From Streptomyces cellostaticus (GTDB taxonomy: Bacteria; Actinomycetota; Actinomycetes; Streptomycetales; Streptomycetaceae), in the NCBI RefSeq assembly GCF_001513965.1, contig NZ_KQ948018.1:62001-126000 (forward strand): DNA of 64,000 nucleotides, written 5' to 3'. The notes below the pieces were generated by a model. It saw only the letters and a program-made list of their open reading frames with translations, was not told the origin of the DNA and searched no databases. A program made the position numbers and the translations under genes. Below, piece by piece: positions 40,983-50,076 of this stretch; position 1 is the stretch's first letter; each line of letters starts with the position of its first letter.

Positions 40983-42911
40983 TTGAACGGGGAACACAAC
41001 GGGGTCGAGCCGCTGGAGGACGACGACCCGCGCCGGATCGGTCCGATCCCGCTGGTCGGACGGCTCGGCGCCGGCGGCATGGGGCGGGTCTACCTCGGCG
41101 TGCACGAGGGCCGGTACGCGGCCGTCAAACAGGTGCTGCCCTCCGTCGTCGGCGAGGACAAGGACTTCGTCCGCCGCTTCGGACACGAGCTGGACAACCT
41201 CGCCCGGCTGCCCGCCGGGGCCACCGCACCCCTGCTCGCCGGCGACCGCGATGCCCGGCCGCCGTGGTTCGCCACCGCCTACGTGCCGGGGCTGACCCTG
41301 CGCGAGGCCGTCGAACTGCACGGCCGGCCGCTGCCGCCCGAGGCGCTGTGGCTGCTGCTGCGGGACGCCGCGGCCGGACTGGCGGCGGTGCACGAGCTGG
41401 ACATGGTGCACCGGGACGTCAAGCCGTCCAACGTGATGCTGACCCTCGACGGGCTCACCCTCATCGACTTCGGCGTCGCCCGGGCCGCCGAGCAGAGCCA
41501 GCTGACCCGGACCGGCATGGTGGTGGGCACGCCCGCCTACATGTCTCCCGAACAGGCCTCGGGAGCACGGCGGTTGACCGGGGCCGTGGACGTCTTCGCC
41601 CTGGGGTCCGTCGTGGCGTACGCGGGGTCGGGGCGGCCGCCCTTCGGTGACGAGTCCGGGCACGGCGTGCTCTACCGGATCGTGCACGAGCAGCCCGACC
41701 TGGAGGAGCTGCGCGAGGCCGACGCGGAACTGGCCGCCGTCGTCGCCTCCTGCCTCGACAAGGACCCCGAGGGCCGGCCCACCGCCGCCGAACTCCTCGA
41801 ACTGGCCACGGACCGCGGGCCGTCCGAGCCCCCGCTGTGGCCCGAGGCGATCACGGAACGCCTGGCGGAGCGGGCGGCTTTCGCTGCGGTGGTGCCCGAA
41901 GTGACCGCGGTGGAGCCGGAGCCGGAGCCGGAATCGAAGCCGGAGGCCGCAGGTGAGGGTGGTGCGGAGCCCGAGGTGGTCGTACGGCCCCCTGGGGCAC
42001 AGCGCGAACAGCCCCGCGAACAGCGCCGCAAACGCGCCTTGCCGGCCGTCGTACCGGTCGTGGTGATCGCCGGTGCAACGACCCTGGCCTTCCAGCTCCT
42101 GCCGTACGCCACCGACACCGGACGGAACGGCGCCGCCGGCACCCCGGGAGCCTCCGTCGCCGCGTCGGCCGACCCCACCCCCGGCTCGTCCTCCGCGAAC
42201 CCCTCCGGCACACCGAAGCCGGACAAGAAGAAGTCGGCCTCTCCCTCGGACGGCAAGAAGTCCGACAAGGCAGGCTCGAAGGGCGGCACGGAGGGTGGCA
42301 AGGCGGGATCGAGCGGCTCGGGTTCGTCGGCCGGGGGAGGAGCCGGAGGCGGCAGCGACTCGGGCTCCGGATCGGGCTCCGGCGGTTCCGGCGGGTCAGG
42401 CAGCTCGGGCGGCTCCTCCGGCGGTTCCACCAGTTCGGGCGGCTCCTCGGGCGGCTCCACCAGTTCGGGCGGCTCCTCCGGAGGCTCCACCAGTTCGGGC
42501 GGCAGTTCGGGCGGTTCTTCCGGAGGAACCTCCACGACCAGCCCCGGCTCGGGCACCTTCCACCTCAAGAACGGCGAGAACGGCAAGTGCCTGACCCAGG
42601 TCTACGGCTCCACGGGCCTCGGCGACTGCTCGTCCTCGACCGCCCGGTGGACCTTCCGCAGCGCGTCCGGCGGCGTCAAGGTCGTCAACGTGTCGACCGG
42701 CGCCTGCCTGAGCGCCAACGGCAACGGCCAGGCCGTCTTCGTCGGCGACTGCGCCCAGGGCAGCAGCACCCTCGTGTGGAAGACGGGCGCGGGCAACTCC
42801 CTGCACACCGTCTACGACGGCGGCTGTCTCGACCTCGCCTTCGGCGGCGGAGTGGCCGAGGCGACCTGCCAGTCGGGGGCCGCCGCCTCCCAGAACTGGG
42901 CGAGGACCTGA
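40983..42911 (+). CDS. receptor-type Ser/Thr protein kinase with extracellular ricin-type lectin
   Basis: 642 residues. Kinase domain about 18-275: LGAGGMGRVYLG (P-loop), AAVKQV (Lys), HRDVKPSN and DFGVARA, all catalytic residues present. Membrane helix at about 350-368 (VVPVVVIAGATTLAFQLL), then a long Ser/Gly linker containing 10-residue repeats, and a C-terminal beta-trefoil with QNW. Instead of PASTA repeats it carries a carbohydrate-binding sensor. Start TTG at 40983 is placed by GGGGGAGA just upstream. It follows the Cys-domain membrane protein by 16 bases. Confidence 0.9.
   Translation: MNGEHNGVEPLEDDDPRRIGPIPLVGRLGAGGMGRVYLGVHEGRYAAVKQVLPSVVGEDKDFVRRFGHELDNLARLPAGATAPLLAGDRDARPPWFATAYVPGLTLREAVELHGRPLPPEALWLLLRDAAAGLAAVHELDMVHRDVKPSNVMLTLDGLTLIDFGVARAAEQSQLTRTGMVVGTPAYMSPEQASGARRLTGAVDVFALGSVVAYAGSGRPPFGDESGHGVLYRIVHEQPDLEELREADAELAAVVASCLDKDPEGRPTAAELLELATDRGPSEPPLWPEAITERLAERAAFAAVVPEVTAVEPEPEPESKPEAAGEGGAEPEVVVRPPGAQREQPREQRRKRALPAVVPVVVIAGATTLAFQLLPYATDTGRNGAAGTPGASVAASADPTPGSSSANPSGTPKPDKKKSASPSDGKKSDKAGSKGGTEGGKAGSSGSGSSAGGGAGGGSDSGSGSGSGGSGGSGSSGGSSGGSTSSGGSSGGSTSSGGSSGGSTSSGGSSGGSSGGTSTTSPGSGTFHLKNGENGKCLTQVYGSTGLGDCSSSTARWTFRSASGGVKVVNVSTGACLSANGNGQAVFVGDCAQGSSTLVWKTGAGNSLHTVYDGGCLDLAFGGGVAEATCQSGAAASQNWART
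42408..42497 (+). repeat. three 30-bp tandem repeats in the kinase linker
   Basis: Three near-identical 30-base units encode GGSSGGSTSS. They make the extracellular spacer prone to length change by slippage. Confidence 0.75.
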
Positions 42912-43016
42912 GGCGCACACCGGACCAGGGCTCATCGGCGCCGCCGATGGGCCCATCGGCAGGACGCCCCACCGGCTCGTGGACCGGCACCGACGACCGT
43001 CCGTAGCTTCGACGGC

Positions 43017-43964
43017 ATGACCCCACAGAACAAGGGCACGGCCCAGCTGACCACCGCGATGATGCTGTCCGGCACCCTCGGCGTCTTCGTCGTGGAGTCC
43101 GGCGCCCCGCCCTTCGACGTCGTCTTCTTCCGCGTCCTGTTCGGCGCCCTCGCTCTCGGCGGCTACGTCGCTGCCCGAGGCTGGTTCCGCAACCACGGCT
43201 TCACCCGCCGCACCCTCGGGCTGGCCGTGCTGGGCGGGGTGTTCATCGTCTTCAACTGGGTGCTGCTGTTCCAGTCGTACGAGAACACGTCCATCTCGGT
43301 CGCCACGGTGGTCTACCACACGCAGCCCTTCTACGTGGTCCTCCTCGGCGCCCTGCTGTTCCGCGAACGGCTCACTGCGGCCCGGGTCGGCTGGATCGCT
43401 CTCGCCTTCGCGGGCCTGATCCTCGTCTCCGGCGTGACCCCCGCCGACTTCACCGGCGGCGGCGCCTACCTCACCGGCATCGGCCAGGCCCTGCTCGCCG
43501 CGCTCCTCTACGGCCTGTCCACGCTGGTCACCAAGCGGATCACCGGCGTGCGCCCGCACCTGATCGCGCTCGTCCAGGTGCTGGTCGGCATCCCGCTGCT
43601 GCTGCCCTTCGCCGACTTCGGCGCCATGCGGGGCACCGGCTGGGACTGGGGCTGGCTGGCCGGCCTCGGCCTGCTGCACACCGGCGTGATGTACGTCCTC
43701 ATGTACGCCGCCTACGCCCAGCTGCCCACCTCGAAGATCGCCGTCCTCGCCTTCGTCTACCCGGCCGTCGCCATGGTCATGGACTGGGCGGTGTACGGCC
43801 ACCACATCGGGCTCGTCCAGGCGCTGGGCGTCCCGCTGATCGTGACGGCGAGCCTGAAGGTCACGCTTGCTCGGCCACGAGCCGCCGCGCCTGCTCCACG
43901 AACAGCCGGGCATGGGCAGGAAGCCGCTTCCCGGCCCGCCACGCCAGCTGCGTGCGAAGCGTGA
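43017..43964 (+). CDS. EamA-family (DMT superfamily) exporter
   Basis: 315 residues with ten membrane helices in two EamA repeats: MMLSGTLGVFVVESGAPP and FFRVLFGALAL in the first, GQALLAALLYGLSTLVTK in the second. Likely exports a small metabolite. The last 35 residues (Ala/Pro-rich) are encoded antisense to the 3' end of the LysR gene, and the membrane part ends just before the overlap, so a natural stop may have been lost. Confidence 0.88.
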   Translation: MTPQNKGTAQLTTAMMLSGTLGVFVVESGAPPFDVVFFRVLFGALALGGYVAARGWFRNHGFTRRTLGLAVLGGVFIVFNWVLLFQSYENTSISVATVVYHTQPFYVVLLGALLFRERLTAARVGWIALAFAGLILVSGVTPADFTGGGAYLTGIGQALLAALLYGLSTLVTKRITGVRPHLIALVQVLVGIPLLLPFADFGAMRGTGWDWGWLAGLGLLHTGVMYVLMYAAYAQLPTSKIAVLAFVYPAVAMVMDWAVYGHHIGLVQALGVPLIVTASLKVTLARPRAAAPAPRTAGHGQEAASRPATPAACEA

Positions 43965-44742
43965 ACGGAGGCTCCCAGGCGAGTCGTACCAGGGAGCCCG
44001 CCATGAGTTCGGCGGCGACCGTCACCTCGGGCAGCAGTGCGATCCCGAGGCCGGCCGCCGCCGCGCGCTTGGTCGCCTCGATCGTGCCGAACTCCATGAA
44101 CTCCACCGGCTCCAGCGCCGTCAGCTCCCGCTCGAACAGATCCCGGTAGGCGCAGCCCGGCTCGGTGGCCAGCAGGGACTGCCCCGTCAGGTCGGCCGTC
44201 GCGACCGGCCGTCCGGCCAGCGCGTGTCCGGGCGCCGCGACCAGCGCCAGCGGCTCCACCGCGAGCACCGTGCTCTCCAGGCCCGGGTGCCCGGTCTCCT
44301 CCTCCATCAGGAAACCGACGTCGTACGTCCCCTGCCGCAGCGCCTGCCGGGTCTCGTCGCCGATGGTGGTGCGCAGGGCGAGCCGTACCTTCGGGTGGCG
44401 GTGGTGGAAGTACTCCAGCAGCGGGGGCAGCCGGTAGGAGGTCAGGGACTCCATCGTGCCGACGGTGAGCGTGCCGGAGGGCTCCTCGGGGCCGGTGACC
44501 GCCGCCCGGGCCTCCTCGGTCAGCTCGATGATCTGCCGGGCGTAGGGCAGCAGCCGCTCGCCCGCCTCGGTGAGCCGGATGCGGCTGCCGAGCCGGTCGA
44601 ACAGCTCGGCGCCCAGGGTGGACTCCAGGGTGCGGATCTGGCTCGTCACGCTGGACTGTGCGTACGACAGTTCGGCCGCCGCCTGGGTGAAGCTCAGGAC
44701 GGTGGCGACCTTCTCGAAGGTGACGAGCAGCCGGAGTTCCAT
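43861..44742 (-). CDS. LysR-family transcriptional regulator
   Basis: 293 residues. HTH: LVTFEKVATVLSFTQAAAEL, YAQSSVTSQIRTLE. The effector domain begins SGTLTVGTMES. ATG shares one base with the TGA of the upstream small membrane-protein gene. It is convergent with and overlaps the EamA transporter by 104 bases; LysR regulators often control a neighbouring exporter, but usually a divergent one. Confidence 0.9.
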   Translation of the reverse strand: MELRLLVTFEKVATVLSFTQAAAELSYAQSSVTSQIRTLESTLGAELFDRLGSRIRLTEAGERLLPYARQIIELTEEARAAVTGPEEPSGTLTVGTMESLTSYRLPPLLEYFHHRHPKVRLALRTTIGDETRQALRQGTYDVGFLMEEETGHPGLESTVLAVEPLALVAAPGHALAGRPVATADLTGQSLLATEPGCAYRDLFERELTALEPVEFMEFGTIEATKRAAAAGLGIALLPEVTVAAELMAGSLVRLAWEPPFTLRTQLAWRAGKRLPAHARLFVEQARRLVAEQA

Positions 44743-45026
44743 CACTCGCCCCGCGGGTCGTCCTTCTCGAGGGACTTCAGGAACTCGGGGTTGTCGTCGG
44801 GCGCGACCCACCGGGCCTGTGCCTCCCGGCCCACCGCAGCGCCGCGCACCTTGCCGGTGACCAGCCAGGCGACCGGGCCGACCAGCACCTCGCCGAAGAG
44901 CAGGATGATGACCACCCACACCACCTTCGGCAGGTGGCGCACCTCTTCCTCGGGGGTGTTCAGACAGTCCACGAAGGCATAGATCCACAACGCCAGGACC
45001 AGCAGGAACGGCAGGTACCTGAGCAT
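44742..45026 (-). CDS. small membrane protein, PLDc_N-type
   Basis: 94 residues. Two membrane helices: PFLLVLALWIYAFVDCL and VVWVVIILLFGEVLVGPVAW. The pattern W-x-Y-A-x-x-D-x-x-x-x-P, the intervening LPKVVW and the C-terminal soluble tail match the phospholipase-D N-terminal (PLDc_N) two-helix domain family. ATG at 45026 after GGGAGAT. It overlaps the LysR start. Confidence 0.85.
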   Translation of the reverse strand: MLRYLPFLLVLALWIYAFVDCLNTPEEEVRHLPKVVWVVIILLFGEVLVGPVAWLVTGKVRGAAVGREAQARWVAPDDNPEFLKSLEKDDPRGE

Positions 45027-45160
45027 GGCGTGCGATCTCCCGACGAGAGTGAGACGACTCCGGCGACCGAGCCAGACTAGTGGGTGGACAGTTCCCTGGG
45101 GGCGCGGGGCGCGGCCCCCGGTGCCCGGGCCGGAGGCACCCGTGGCCGATACTGGGACAC

Positions 45161-46612
45161 ATGGCTTACGACGATCTTCGCTCCCTGCTGCGGGCACTGG
45201 AGCGCGAGGGAGACCTCAAGCGCATCAAGGCCGAGGTGGACCCCTATCTGGAGGTCGGGGAGATCGTCGACCGGGTCCAGAAGTCCGGCGGCCCGGCACT
45301 GCTCTTCGAGAACGTGAAGGGCTCCGCGATGCCCCTCGCCATGAACGTCTTCGGGACCGACCGGCGGCTGCTGAAGTCGCTGGGCCTGAAGTCGTACGGC
45401 GAGATCTCCGAGAAGATCGGCGGGCTGCTGCGGCCCGAGCTGCCGCACGGCTTCGTGGGCGTGCGCGAGGCGTTCGGGAAGCTCGGCGCGATGACCCACG
45501 TGCCGCCGAAGAAGGTGAAGGAGGCCCCCGCGCAGGAGGTCGTCCTCACCGGCGACGACGTCGACCTCGACCAGCTCCCCGCCCTGTTCACCTGGCCCAA
45601 GGACGGCGGCTCCTTCTTCAACCTGGGGCTCACCCACACCAAGGACCCCGAGACCGGCATCCGCAACCTCGGCCTGTACCGCCTGCAGCGGCACGACAGG
45701 CGCACCATCGGCATGCACTGGCAGATCCACAAGGACAGCCGGAACCACTACCAGGTGGCGGCCCGGCGCGGCGAACGCCTCCCGGTCGCCATCGCCTTCG
45801 GCTGCCCGCCCGCCGTGACCTACGCCTCCACCGCGCCCCTCCCCGGGGACATCGACGAGTACCTCTTCGCCGGTTTCATCGCGGGCAAGCGCATCGAGAT
45901 GGTCGACTGCAAGACGGTCCCGCTCCAGGTCCCCGCGAACGCCGAGGTCGTCCTGGAGGGCTGGCTGGAGCCGGGCGAGATGCTCCCGGAGGGCCCCTTC
46001 GGCGACCACACCGGCTTCTACACCCCGCAGGAGCCGTTCCCGGCCCTGAAGATCGACTGCGTGACCATGCGGAAGCGCCCGCTGCTCCAGTCGATCGTGG
46101 TCGGCAGGCCGCCCACCGAGGACGGCCCGCTCGGCCGGGCCACGGAACGCTTCTTCCTCCCCCTGCTGAAGATCATCGTCCCGGACATCGTGGACTACCA
46201 CCTCCCCGAGGCCGGCGGCTTCCACAACTGCGCGATCGTCTCGATCGACAAGAAGTACCCGAAGCACGCGCAGAAGGTCATGCACGCGATCTGGGGGGCC
46301 CACATGATGTCCCTCACCAAGCTGATCGTGGTGGTCGACTCCGACTGCGATGTCCACGACCTGCACGAGGTCGCCTGGCGGGCCCTCGGCAACACGGACT
46401 ACGCCCGCGACCTGACCGTCGTGGAAGGCCCCGTCGACCACCTGGACCACGCCTCCTACCAGCAGTTCTGGGGCGGCAAGGCGGGCATCGACGCCACGAA
46501 GAAGTGGCCGGAGGAGGGCTACGCCCGCGACGGCGGGTGGCCGGACATGGTCGAGTCGGACCCGGATACGGCGGTCCTGGTGGACCGCCGCTGGAAGGAG
46601 TACGGCCTGTGA
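45161..46612 (+). CDS. mqnL: menaquinone biosynthesis decarboxylase, UbiD family
   Basis: 483 residues. A UbiD-family prenyl-FMN-dependent decarboxylase: GPFGDHTGFYTP carries the conserved Glu/Asp pocket residues and RNLGLYRLQ and KDSRNHYQ belong to the cofactor-binding half. In the futalosine pathway MqnL removes the carboxylate from 1,4-dihydroxy-6-naphthoate or its prenylated form. It is followed by the prenyltransferase (four-base overlap) and the UbiX-like gene that makes prenyl-FMN. ATG 45161 begins MAYDDLRSLL. Confidence 0.92.
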   Translation: MAYDDLRSLLRALEREGDLKRIKAEVDPYLEVGEIVDRVQKSGGPALLFENVKGSAMPLAMNVFGTDRRLLKSLGLKSYGEISEKIGGLLRPELPHGFVGVREAFGKLGAMTHVPPKKVKEAPAQEVVLTGDDVDLDQLPALFTWPKDGGSFFNLGLTHTKDPETGIRNLGLYRLQRHDRRTIGMHWQIHKDSRNHYQVAARRGERLPVAIAFGCPPAVTYASTAPLPGDIDEYLFAGFIAGKRIEMVDCKTVPLQVPANAEVVLEGWLEPGEMLPEGPFGDHTGFYTPQEPFPALKIDCVTMRKRPLLQSIVVGRPPTEDGPLGRATERFFLPLLKIIVPDIVDYHLPEAGGFHNCAIVSIDKKYPKHAQKVMHAIWGAHMMSLTKLIVVVDSDCDVHDLHEVAWRALGNTDYARDLTVVEGPVDHLDHASYQQFWGGKAGIDATKKWPEEGYARDGGWPDMVESDPDTAVLVDRRWKEYGL

Positions 46613-47511
46613 GCAGCGCCTCCGCGGCACTCCCGCAGCCAGGACGCACCAAGGCGTTTTTGCGCCTGGTGATGATCGAGCACTCGGTCTTCGCGCTCCC
46701 CTTCGCCTACATCGCCGCCCTGACCGCGATGTACCAGGGGGACAAGAACATCCACTGGAGCCGGCTGCTCCTGGTCACCGTCTGCATGGTGGGCCTGCGG
46801 ACGTTCGCCATGGCGGTCAACCGGATCATCGACCGCGAGATCGACGCCCGTAACCCGCGCACGGCCCACCGCGAACTGGTGACCGGCGCGATGTCGGTGA
46901 AGCACGCCTGGACGGGCGCCCTGATCGCCCTGGTGATCTTCCTGGGCGCGGCGGCCCTGCTGAACCCCCTCTGCCTGGCCCTGGCCCCCATCGCCGTGAT
47001 CCCGATGGTGGTCTACCCGTACGGCAAGCGGTTCACGAACTTCCCCCAGGCCATCCTGGGCCTGGCCCAGGCGATGGGCCCGGTCGGCGGCTGGCTGGCC
47101 ATCTCGGGCTCGTGGTCCTGGGACGCGGTGATCCTGGGCCTCGCCGTCGGCATCTGGATCGGCGGCTTCGACCTGATCTACGCCTGCCAGGACGTCGAGA
47201 CCGACCGCGAGATCGGCGTCATGTCGGTCCCGGCGCGCTTCGGCATCCCGGCGGCGATCTGGGGCGCCCGCGTGTGCCACGCCCTCACGACGGCCCTGTT
47301 CGTCTGGTACGCCCTGGCCACCCATGCCGGCGCGTTCTTCTGGCTGGGTCTGGTGATCGTCGCGGGCGCGTTCGTCTATGAGCACCGGATCGTGCGACCG
47401 CATGACCTGTCCCGCTTGAACAGGGCGTTCTTCAGCACGAACGGCTTCATCGGCATCAGTCTCTTCGTGTGCGCGCTCATCGACCTCCTGGTGCGGGGTC
47501 TCACGCTTTAG
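46609..47511 (+). CDS. mqnP: menaquinone-pathway polyprenyltransferase, UbiA family
   Basis: 300 residues with about eight membrane helices. The two Asp-rich motifs are NRIIDREIDARNPRT and YACQDVETDREIG, which bind magnesium and the polyprenyl diphosphate. It attaches the isoprenoid tail to the naphthoate ring. GTG lies inside the mqnL stop. Confidence 0.92.
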   Translation: MSSASAALPQPGRTKAFLRLVMIEHSVFALPFAYIAALTAMYQGDKNIHWSRLLLVTVCMVGLRTFAMAVNRIIDREIDARNPRTAHRELVTGAMSVKHAWTGALIALVIFLGAAALLNPLCLALAPIAVIPMVVYPYGKRFTNFPQAILGLAQAMGPVGGWLAISGSWSWDAVILGLAVGIWIGGFDLIYACQDVETDREIGVMSVPARFGIPAAIWGARVCHALTTALFVWYALATHAGAFFWLGLVIVAGAFVYEHRIVRPHDLSRLNRAFFSTNGFIGISLFVCALIDLLVRGLTL

Positions 47512-47556
47512 TCCGTTCGGGTGAGGGCGATTCCCCATGAATCCGTTCACGGTCAC

Positions 47557-47585
47557 GTGCTCCCCGCTCTCGCGGGGGTTCCGGT
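47557..47585. terminator. hairpin between mqnP and ubiX, CRISPR-repeat-like in sequence
   Basis: CCCCGC pairs with GCGGGG around TCTC, flanked by GTGCT and GGTTCCG. A short GC hairpin after mqnP (stop 47511) would terminate. The 29 bases also look like a single type I-E CRISPR repeat, but there is no second copy. Confidence 0.4.
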
Positions 47586-47669
47586 CAGGCGGTCGTGGTC
47601 CGGCCGCCTGGCCACCCCTTGGCACCCACCCGGCCTGAGCACGCCCCGACCCGCCGGTACGCTCAAGGT

Positions 47670-48344
47670 GTGAACGCAGGAGAAACGCAGCGCGCGCCTT
47701 GGATCGTGGGGGTGTCCGGAGCTTCCGGGACGCCGTATGCGGCTGCCGTGCTGCGGGCGCTGGTGGACGCGGGGGAGGCGGTCGACCTGGTGGTCAGCCG
47801 GGCCTCGCGGCTGACGCTGCTGGACGAGACGGGGATCTCGTTCCGGGACGCGCACTGGCAGGAGGACCTGCGGGAATGGCTCGCCCGGGGCGCCGACGGA
47901 AAGCCCGGGACCTTCGACGCGGACGTCAGCGGAGTGCGGTACTGGAGCGCGGGGGATCTCGCCGCGGGGCCGTCCTCGGGGTCGTACCCGGCGAAGGGGA
48001 TGCTCATCGTCCCGGCCTCCACGGCCTGTGTCGCGGGTGTCGCCCTCGGCCTGTCCAAGGATCTGCTCCAGCGTGCGGCGAGCGTCACACTGAAGGAGCG
48101 CCGGCCGCTGGTCGTGGCCGTACGGGAGACCCCCTTGAACGGGCAGACCCTGCGGCACCTCGTCGCGCTGGACGACGCGGGGGCGAGCGTGGTGCCGGCC
48201 TCGCCCGCCTTCTACGCGGGCGCGACCCACATTCAGGATCTGGTGGACTTCGTCGCCGGGCGGGTGCTGGACGCGGCGGGCGTCGGGCACGGGCTGTACC
48301 GGCGCTGGAAGGGCGAACTGGGCGGCGGCTCAGCGGCCCGGTAG
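47670..48344 (+). CDS. ubiX: flavin prenyltransferase, UbiX family
   Basis: 224 residues. WIVGVSGASGTPYAAAVLRAL is the FMN-binding N-terminus; PASTACVAGVALGLSKDLLQRAASVTLKER region, with the family's dimethylallyl-phosphate site, and RETPLNGQTLRHLVALDDAGA are characteristic. It makes prenylated FMN, the cofactor required by the UbiD-like MqnL encoded upstream. GTG at 47670 after an AAGG-type site. Confidence 0.92.
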   Translation: MNAGETQRAPWIVGVSGASGTPYAAAVLRALVDAGEAVDLVVSRASRLTLLDETGISFRDAHWQEDLREWLARGADGKPGTFDADVSGVRYWSAGDLAAGPSSGSYPAKGMLIVPASTACVAGVALGLSKDLLQRAASVTLKERRPLVVAVRETPLNGQTLRHLVALDDAGASVVPASPAFYAGATHIQDLVDFVAGRVLDAAGVGHGLYRRWKGELGGGSAAR

Positions 48345-48414
48345 TCGAGCACGTCGCAGTACCTCTCATCACTTCAGGAACTTTCAGAACTTTCCAGGGG
48401 AAGGCTTCGATCGC

Positions 48415-48870
48415 ATGGACGCGGTGGACAGGCAGCTCATCCAGGCCCTGAGGGAGAACGGCCGGGCCTCCTACGCGGAGCTGGGGCGCCTCGTCGGCCT
48501 GTCGGGACCCAGTGTCACCGACCGCATCAACCGGCTGGAGGCGGCCGGTGTCATCACCGGCTACCGCGCCACCGTGAACGCGGCCTCCCTCGGCCTCGGC
48601 GTGACCGCGCTGATCGGTATCTCGCTGTCCGACGCCGCCGACCACGAGGACGTGGCCCAGCGGCTGAAGGAGCTCCCCGAGATCGAGGACTGCTGGTTCA
48701 TCGCCGGCGACGACTCCTACATGCTCAAGGTGCGGGCGGCGGACGTGGACGGGCTGGAGAGGATCATCCGGCGGCTCAGCGGGACCAAGGGCGTGTCCCG
48801 GACCCGTACCACGATCGTGCTGTCCACGAAGTGGGAGAACCGGGTCGGGGAACTGCCCGAAGAGGTGTAG
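48415..48870 (+). CDS. Lrp/AsnC-family regulator
   Basis: 151 residues. N-terminal HTH: DRQLIQALRENGRASYAELG, LSGPSVTDRINRLEAAGVI. C-terminal RAM ligand domain with KVRAADVDGLERIIRRL. Effector is probably an amino acid. It sits between ubiX and mqnE, all same strand, and may regulate the menaquinone genes. Confidence 0.92.
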   Translation: MDAVDRQLIQALRENGRASYAELGRLVGLSGPSVTDRINRLEAAGVITGYRATVNAASLGLGVTALIGISLSDAADHEDVAQRLKELPEIEDCWFIAGDDSYMLKVRAADVDGLERIIRRLSGTKGVSRTRTTIVLSTKWENRVGELPEEV

Positions 48871-48908
48871 GGATACCGTTGGTCAGGCTGTCGTAGAAAG
48901 GTGTTGGC

Positions 48909-50072
48909 ATGGACGTCGGGCTCAAGCGCGAGCTGGAGGAGAAGGTCCGCTCCGGTGAGCGGCTGACTCGCGAGGACGGCATCGCGCTGTACGAGTCGGA
49001 CGACCTGGCCTGGCTGGGCGGCCTCGCGCACGAGGTGCGGATGCGCAAGAACGGTGACGTCGTGCACTTCAACGTCAACCGGCACCTCAACATGACCAAC
49101 GTGTGCACGGCCTCCTGCGCCTACTGCTCGTTCCAGCGCAAGCCGGGCGAGAAGGACGCGTACACGATGCGCATCGAGGAGGCCGTCAAGCTCGCCAAGG
49201 CGATGGAGTCGGAGAACCTCACCGAGCTGCACATCGTCAACGGCCTGCACCCGAACCTGCCGTGGCGCTACTACCCGCGCTCCCTGCGCGAGCTGAAGGC
49301 CGCCCTCCCGAACGTCTCCTTGAAGGCCTTCACGGCCACGGAGATCCACCACTTCGAGACGATCAGCGGTCTGTCGGCCTCCGAGATCCTCGACGAGCTG
49401 ATCGACGCGGGCCTGGAGTCGCTGACCGGCGGCGGTGCGGAGATCTTCGACTGGGAGGTCCGCCAGCACATCGTGGATCACCGGACCCACTGGGAGGACT
49501 GGTCCCGCATCCACCGCCTGGCGCACGAGAAGGGTCTGAAGACCCCGTGCACCATGCTGTACGGCCACATCGAGGAGCCCCGACACCGGGTCGACCACGT
49601 GCTGCGCCTGCGCGAGCTCCAGGACGAGACGAACGGCTTCCAGGTCTTCATCCCGCTGCGCTACCAGCACGACTTCGTGGACATGCAGGACGGCAAGGTG
49701 CGTAACCGCCTTCAGGCGCGCACCCAGATGGCGACCGGCGCCGAGGCGCTGAAGACCTTCGCCGTCTCCCGTCTCCTCTTCGACAACGTCCCGCACGTGA
49801 AGGTCTTCTGGGTGATGCACGGCGTGCAGACCGCCCAGCTCGCCCTCCAGCACGGCGCCGACGACATGGACGGCTCGGTCGTCGAGTACAAGATCACGCA
49901 CGACGCGGACAACTACGGCACCCCGAACAAGCTGACCCGTGAGGACCTGCTGGACCTGATCCGCGACGCCGGCTTCCGTCCGGTGGAGCGCAACACCCGC
50001 TACGAGATCATCCGCGAGTACGACGGCCCGGACCCGCTGCGCCGGGAGTCGCCGCAGCCGATGCGGGTGTGA
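48909..50072 (+). CDS. mqnE: aminofutalosine synthase, radical SAM
   Basis: 387 residues. The radical-SAM cluster motif C-x-x-x-C-x-x-C is NVCTASCAYCSF. FHIVNGLHPNLPW-type and TGGGAEIFDWEVRQ segments match MqnE. It joins chorismate-derived 3-enolpyruvylbenzoate and adenosine to aminofutalosine, the first committed steps of the pathway. ATG 38 bases after the Lrp gene. Confidence 0.95.
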   Translation: MDVGLKRELEEKVRSGERLTREDGIALYESDDLAWLGGLAHEVRMRKNGDVVHFNVNRHLNMTNVCTASCAYCSFQRKPGEKDAYTMRIEEAVKLAKAMESENLTELHIVNGLHPNLPWRYYPRSLRELKAALPNVSLKAFTATEIHHFETISGLSASEILDELIDAGLESLTGGGAEIFDWEVRQHIVDHRTHWEDWSRIHRLAHEKGLKTPCTMLYGHIEEPRHRVDHVLRLRELQDETNGFQVFIPLRYQHDFVDMQDGKVRNRLQARTQMATGAEALKTFAVSRLLFDNVPHVKVFWVMHGVQTAQLALQHGADDMDGSVVEYKITHDADNYGTPNKLTREDLLDLIRDAGFRPVERNTRYEIIREYDGPDPLRRESPQPMRV

Positions 50073-50076
50073 GCCG

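Noticed and set aside
47557..47585. CRISPR array
   Set aside because: Only one repeat-like unit, no spacer-repeat periodicity and no cas genes in the window.
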